Origin: CADCUY01 sp964242735
GTDB lineage: Bacteria > Actinomycetota > Actinomycetes > Actinomycetales > Quadrisphaeraceae
Reading direction: 5' to 3'
Length of the DNA: 64,000 nucleotides
Assembly: GCA_964242735.1 (NCBI GenBank)
Contig: CAXTAK010000002.1
Coordinates: 314,458-378,457, forward strand
In this document: positions 63,754-64,000 of the stretch, piece after piece
How the letters are laid out: the number at the start of each line of letters is the position of its first letter
How positions within the stretch are numbered: position 1 is the first letter of the stretch
Position numbers and translations under genes: made by a program
Notes under the pieces: model-generated
What the model saw: only the letters and a program-made list of their open reading frames with translations
Database searches by the model: none
What the model was told of the DNA's origin: nothing

Positions 63754-64000
63754 TGGAGGTGGCGGGAATCGAACCCGCGTCCGTCGTCGTACCACCAGGG
63801 CTTCTCCGAGTGCAGCCTGCTGCGGTGTTTCTCGGCCCCAGCGATCGCACAGGCGCGTCGCTGCCGGGCTCAGTCACCTGGGTGTCCCACCACGGGCGAT
63901 GACGACCCGTGGCAGCAGTGGCTCCCTAGCTGACGCCGGTACCCGGGCCGGGAGCACTCCCGGGCCGACGGACCTCTAGTCCTCGCTCAGGCGGCGAGGG
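63754..64000 (-). ncRNA. ssrA: tmRNA (ssrA), 5' part cut off by the window end
   Basis: On the minus strand the 3' end reads GACGCGGGTTCGATTCCCGC and CCACCTCCA, a T-arm and acceptor strand like tRNA. Upstream, near the window edge, a short frame encodes Leu-Ala-Ala-stop (stop at 63989-63987), the usual end of the tmRNA proteolysis tag. Pseudoknot-like GC pairs (CCGGGAGTGCTCCCGG) lie between. The final CCA is not fully encoded; after the discriminator A the DNA reads CGG. The 5' half of the gene is outside the window. Confidence 0.93.

Noticed and set aside
63754..63785. Considered as a plain tRNA gene
   Set aside because: The T-arm and acceptor are tRNA-like, but no anticodon arm follows at the right distance and the tag end Leu-Ala-Ala-stop lies upstream, so it is tmRNA.

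Overview
The window is very GC-rich DNA with dense genes, GTG as the most frequent start codon and many 4-nt ATGA/GTGA stop-start overlaps. It reads as the chromosome of an actinobacterium (Actinomycetota). The evidence is gene content and order. The minus-strand run hom-thrC-thrB-rho-rpmE-prfA-prmC-sua5-wecA-atpIZBEFHAGDC matches the order known from Mycobacterium tuberculosis. NucS (non-canonical mismatch repair), a GlgE-type alpha-glucan pathway, a two-domain actinobacterial glucan phosphorylase, DUF3039 and DUF5302 proteins and a tmRNA are also present. I cannot name a genus from the sequence alone.

Layout. 1-3990: remnant of a Uma2-type gene, then a minus-strand tRNA-thiolation operon (cysteine desulfurase, mnmA, and a MetE-like protein that has lost a zinc-ligand residue). 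4110-17997: glycogen/alpha-glucan block, with glgX and glgP convergent, glgP and glgE divergent, then treS-mak translationally coupled, a DUF4383 membrane protein, a small membrane protein, and glgB. 18011-23638: thioredoxin/TPR co-chaperone, a three-TM protein with an internal lipobox, a thiamine-binding-type protein, an alpha/beta hydrolase, a zinc-ribbon protein, nucS and a small membrane protein. 23655-42344: ATP synthase operon, cell-wall lipid-carrier transferase, translation factors, Rho and the threonine operon, all on the minus strand. 42547-45402: a decayed accessory patch with a SRPBCC gene, a broken ABC ATPase, half of a bacteriocin-type membrane protein and an IS256 transposase fragment. 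45403-53177: helicase, MFS exporter, DUF3039, a frameshifted DUF222/HNH gene, YqgE, VanZ-like and malic enzyme. 53309-57254: a coupled operon of ABC permease, ABC ATPase and diguanylate cyclase. 57445-64000: nicotinamidase, NCS1 transporter, small conserved proteins, two divergent nucleases flanking a 100-N assembly gap, a CbbX-type AAA ATPase, and the 3' part of ssrA cut by the window end.

How the genes work together. TreS and Mak convert trehalose to maltose-1-phosphate, GlgE polymerises it, GlgB branches the glucan, and GlgP and GlgX degrade it. Hom-ThrC-ThrB make threonine (ThrA, aspartokinase, is not here). The atp operon is complete, but its epsilon subunit is short and its b subunit carries a long tail.

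A recurring regulatory signature stands out. A -10 hexamer of form TANNNT (or one mismatch from it) ends 6 nt, sometimes 7-9 nt, upstream of the start codon at about fifteen genes, with no Shine-Dalgarno sequence at most of them. This is what leaderless transcripts look like in actinobacteria, and I used it to choose starts. I did not find a convincing wholly new multi-gene defence or metabolic system. The most unusual items are the decaying lactococcin-972-like export cassette, the prfA start codon buried in a 15-bp hairpin, the tailed AtpF, and the divergent nuclease pair with an unresolved Gly/Thr repeat.
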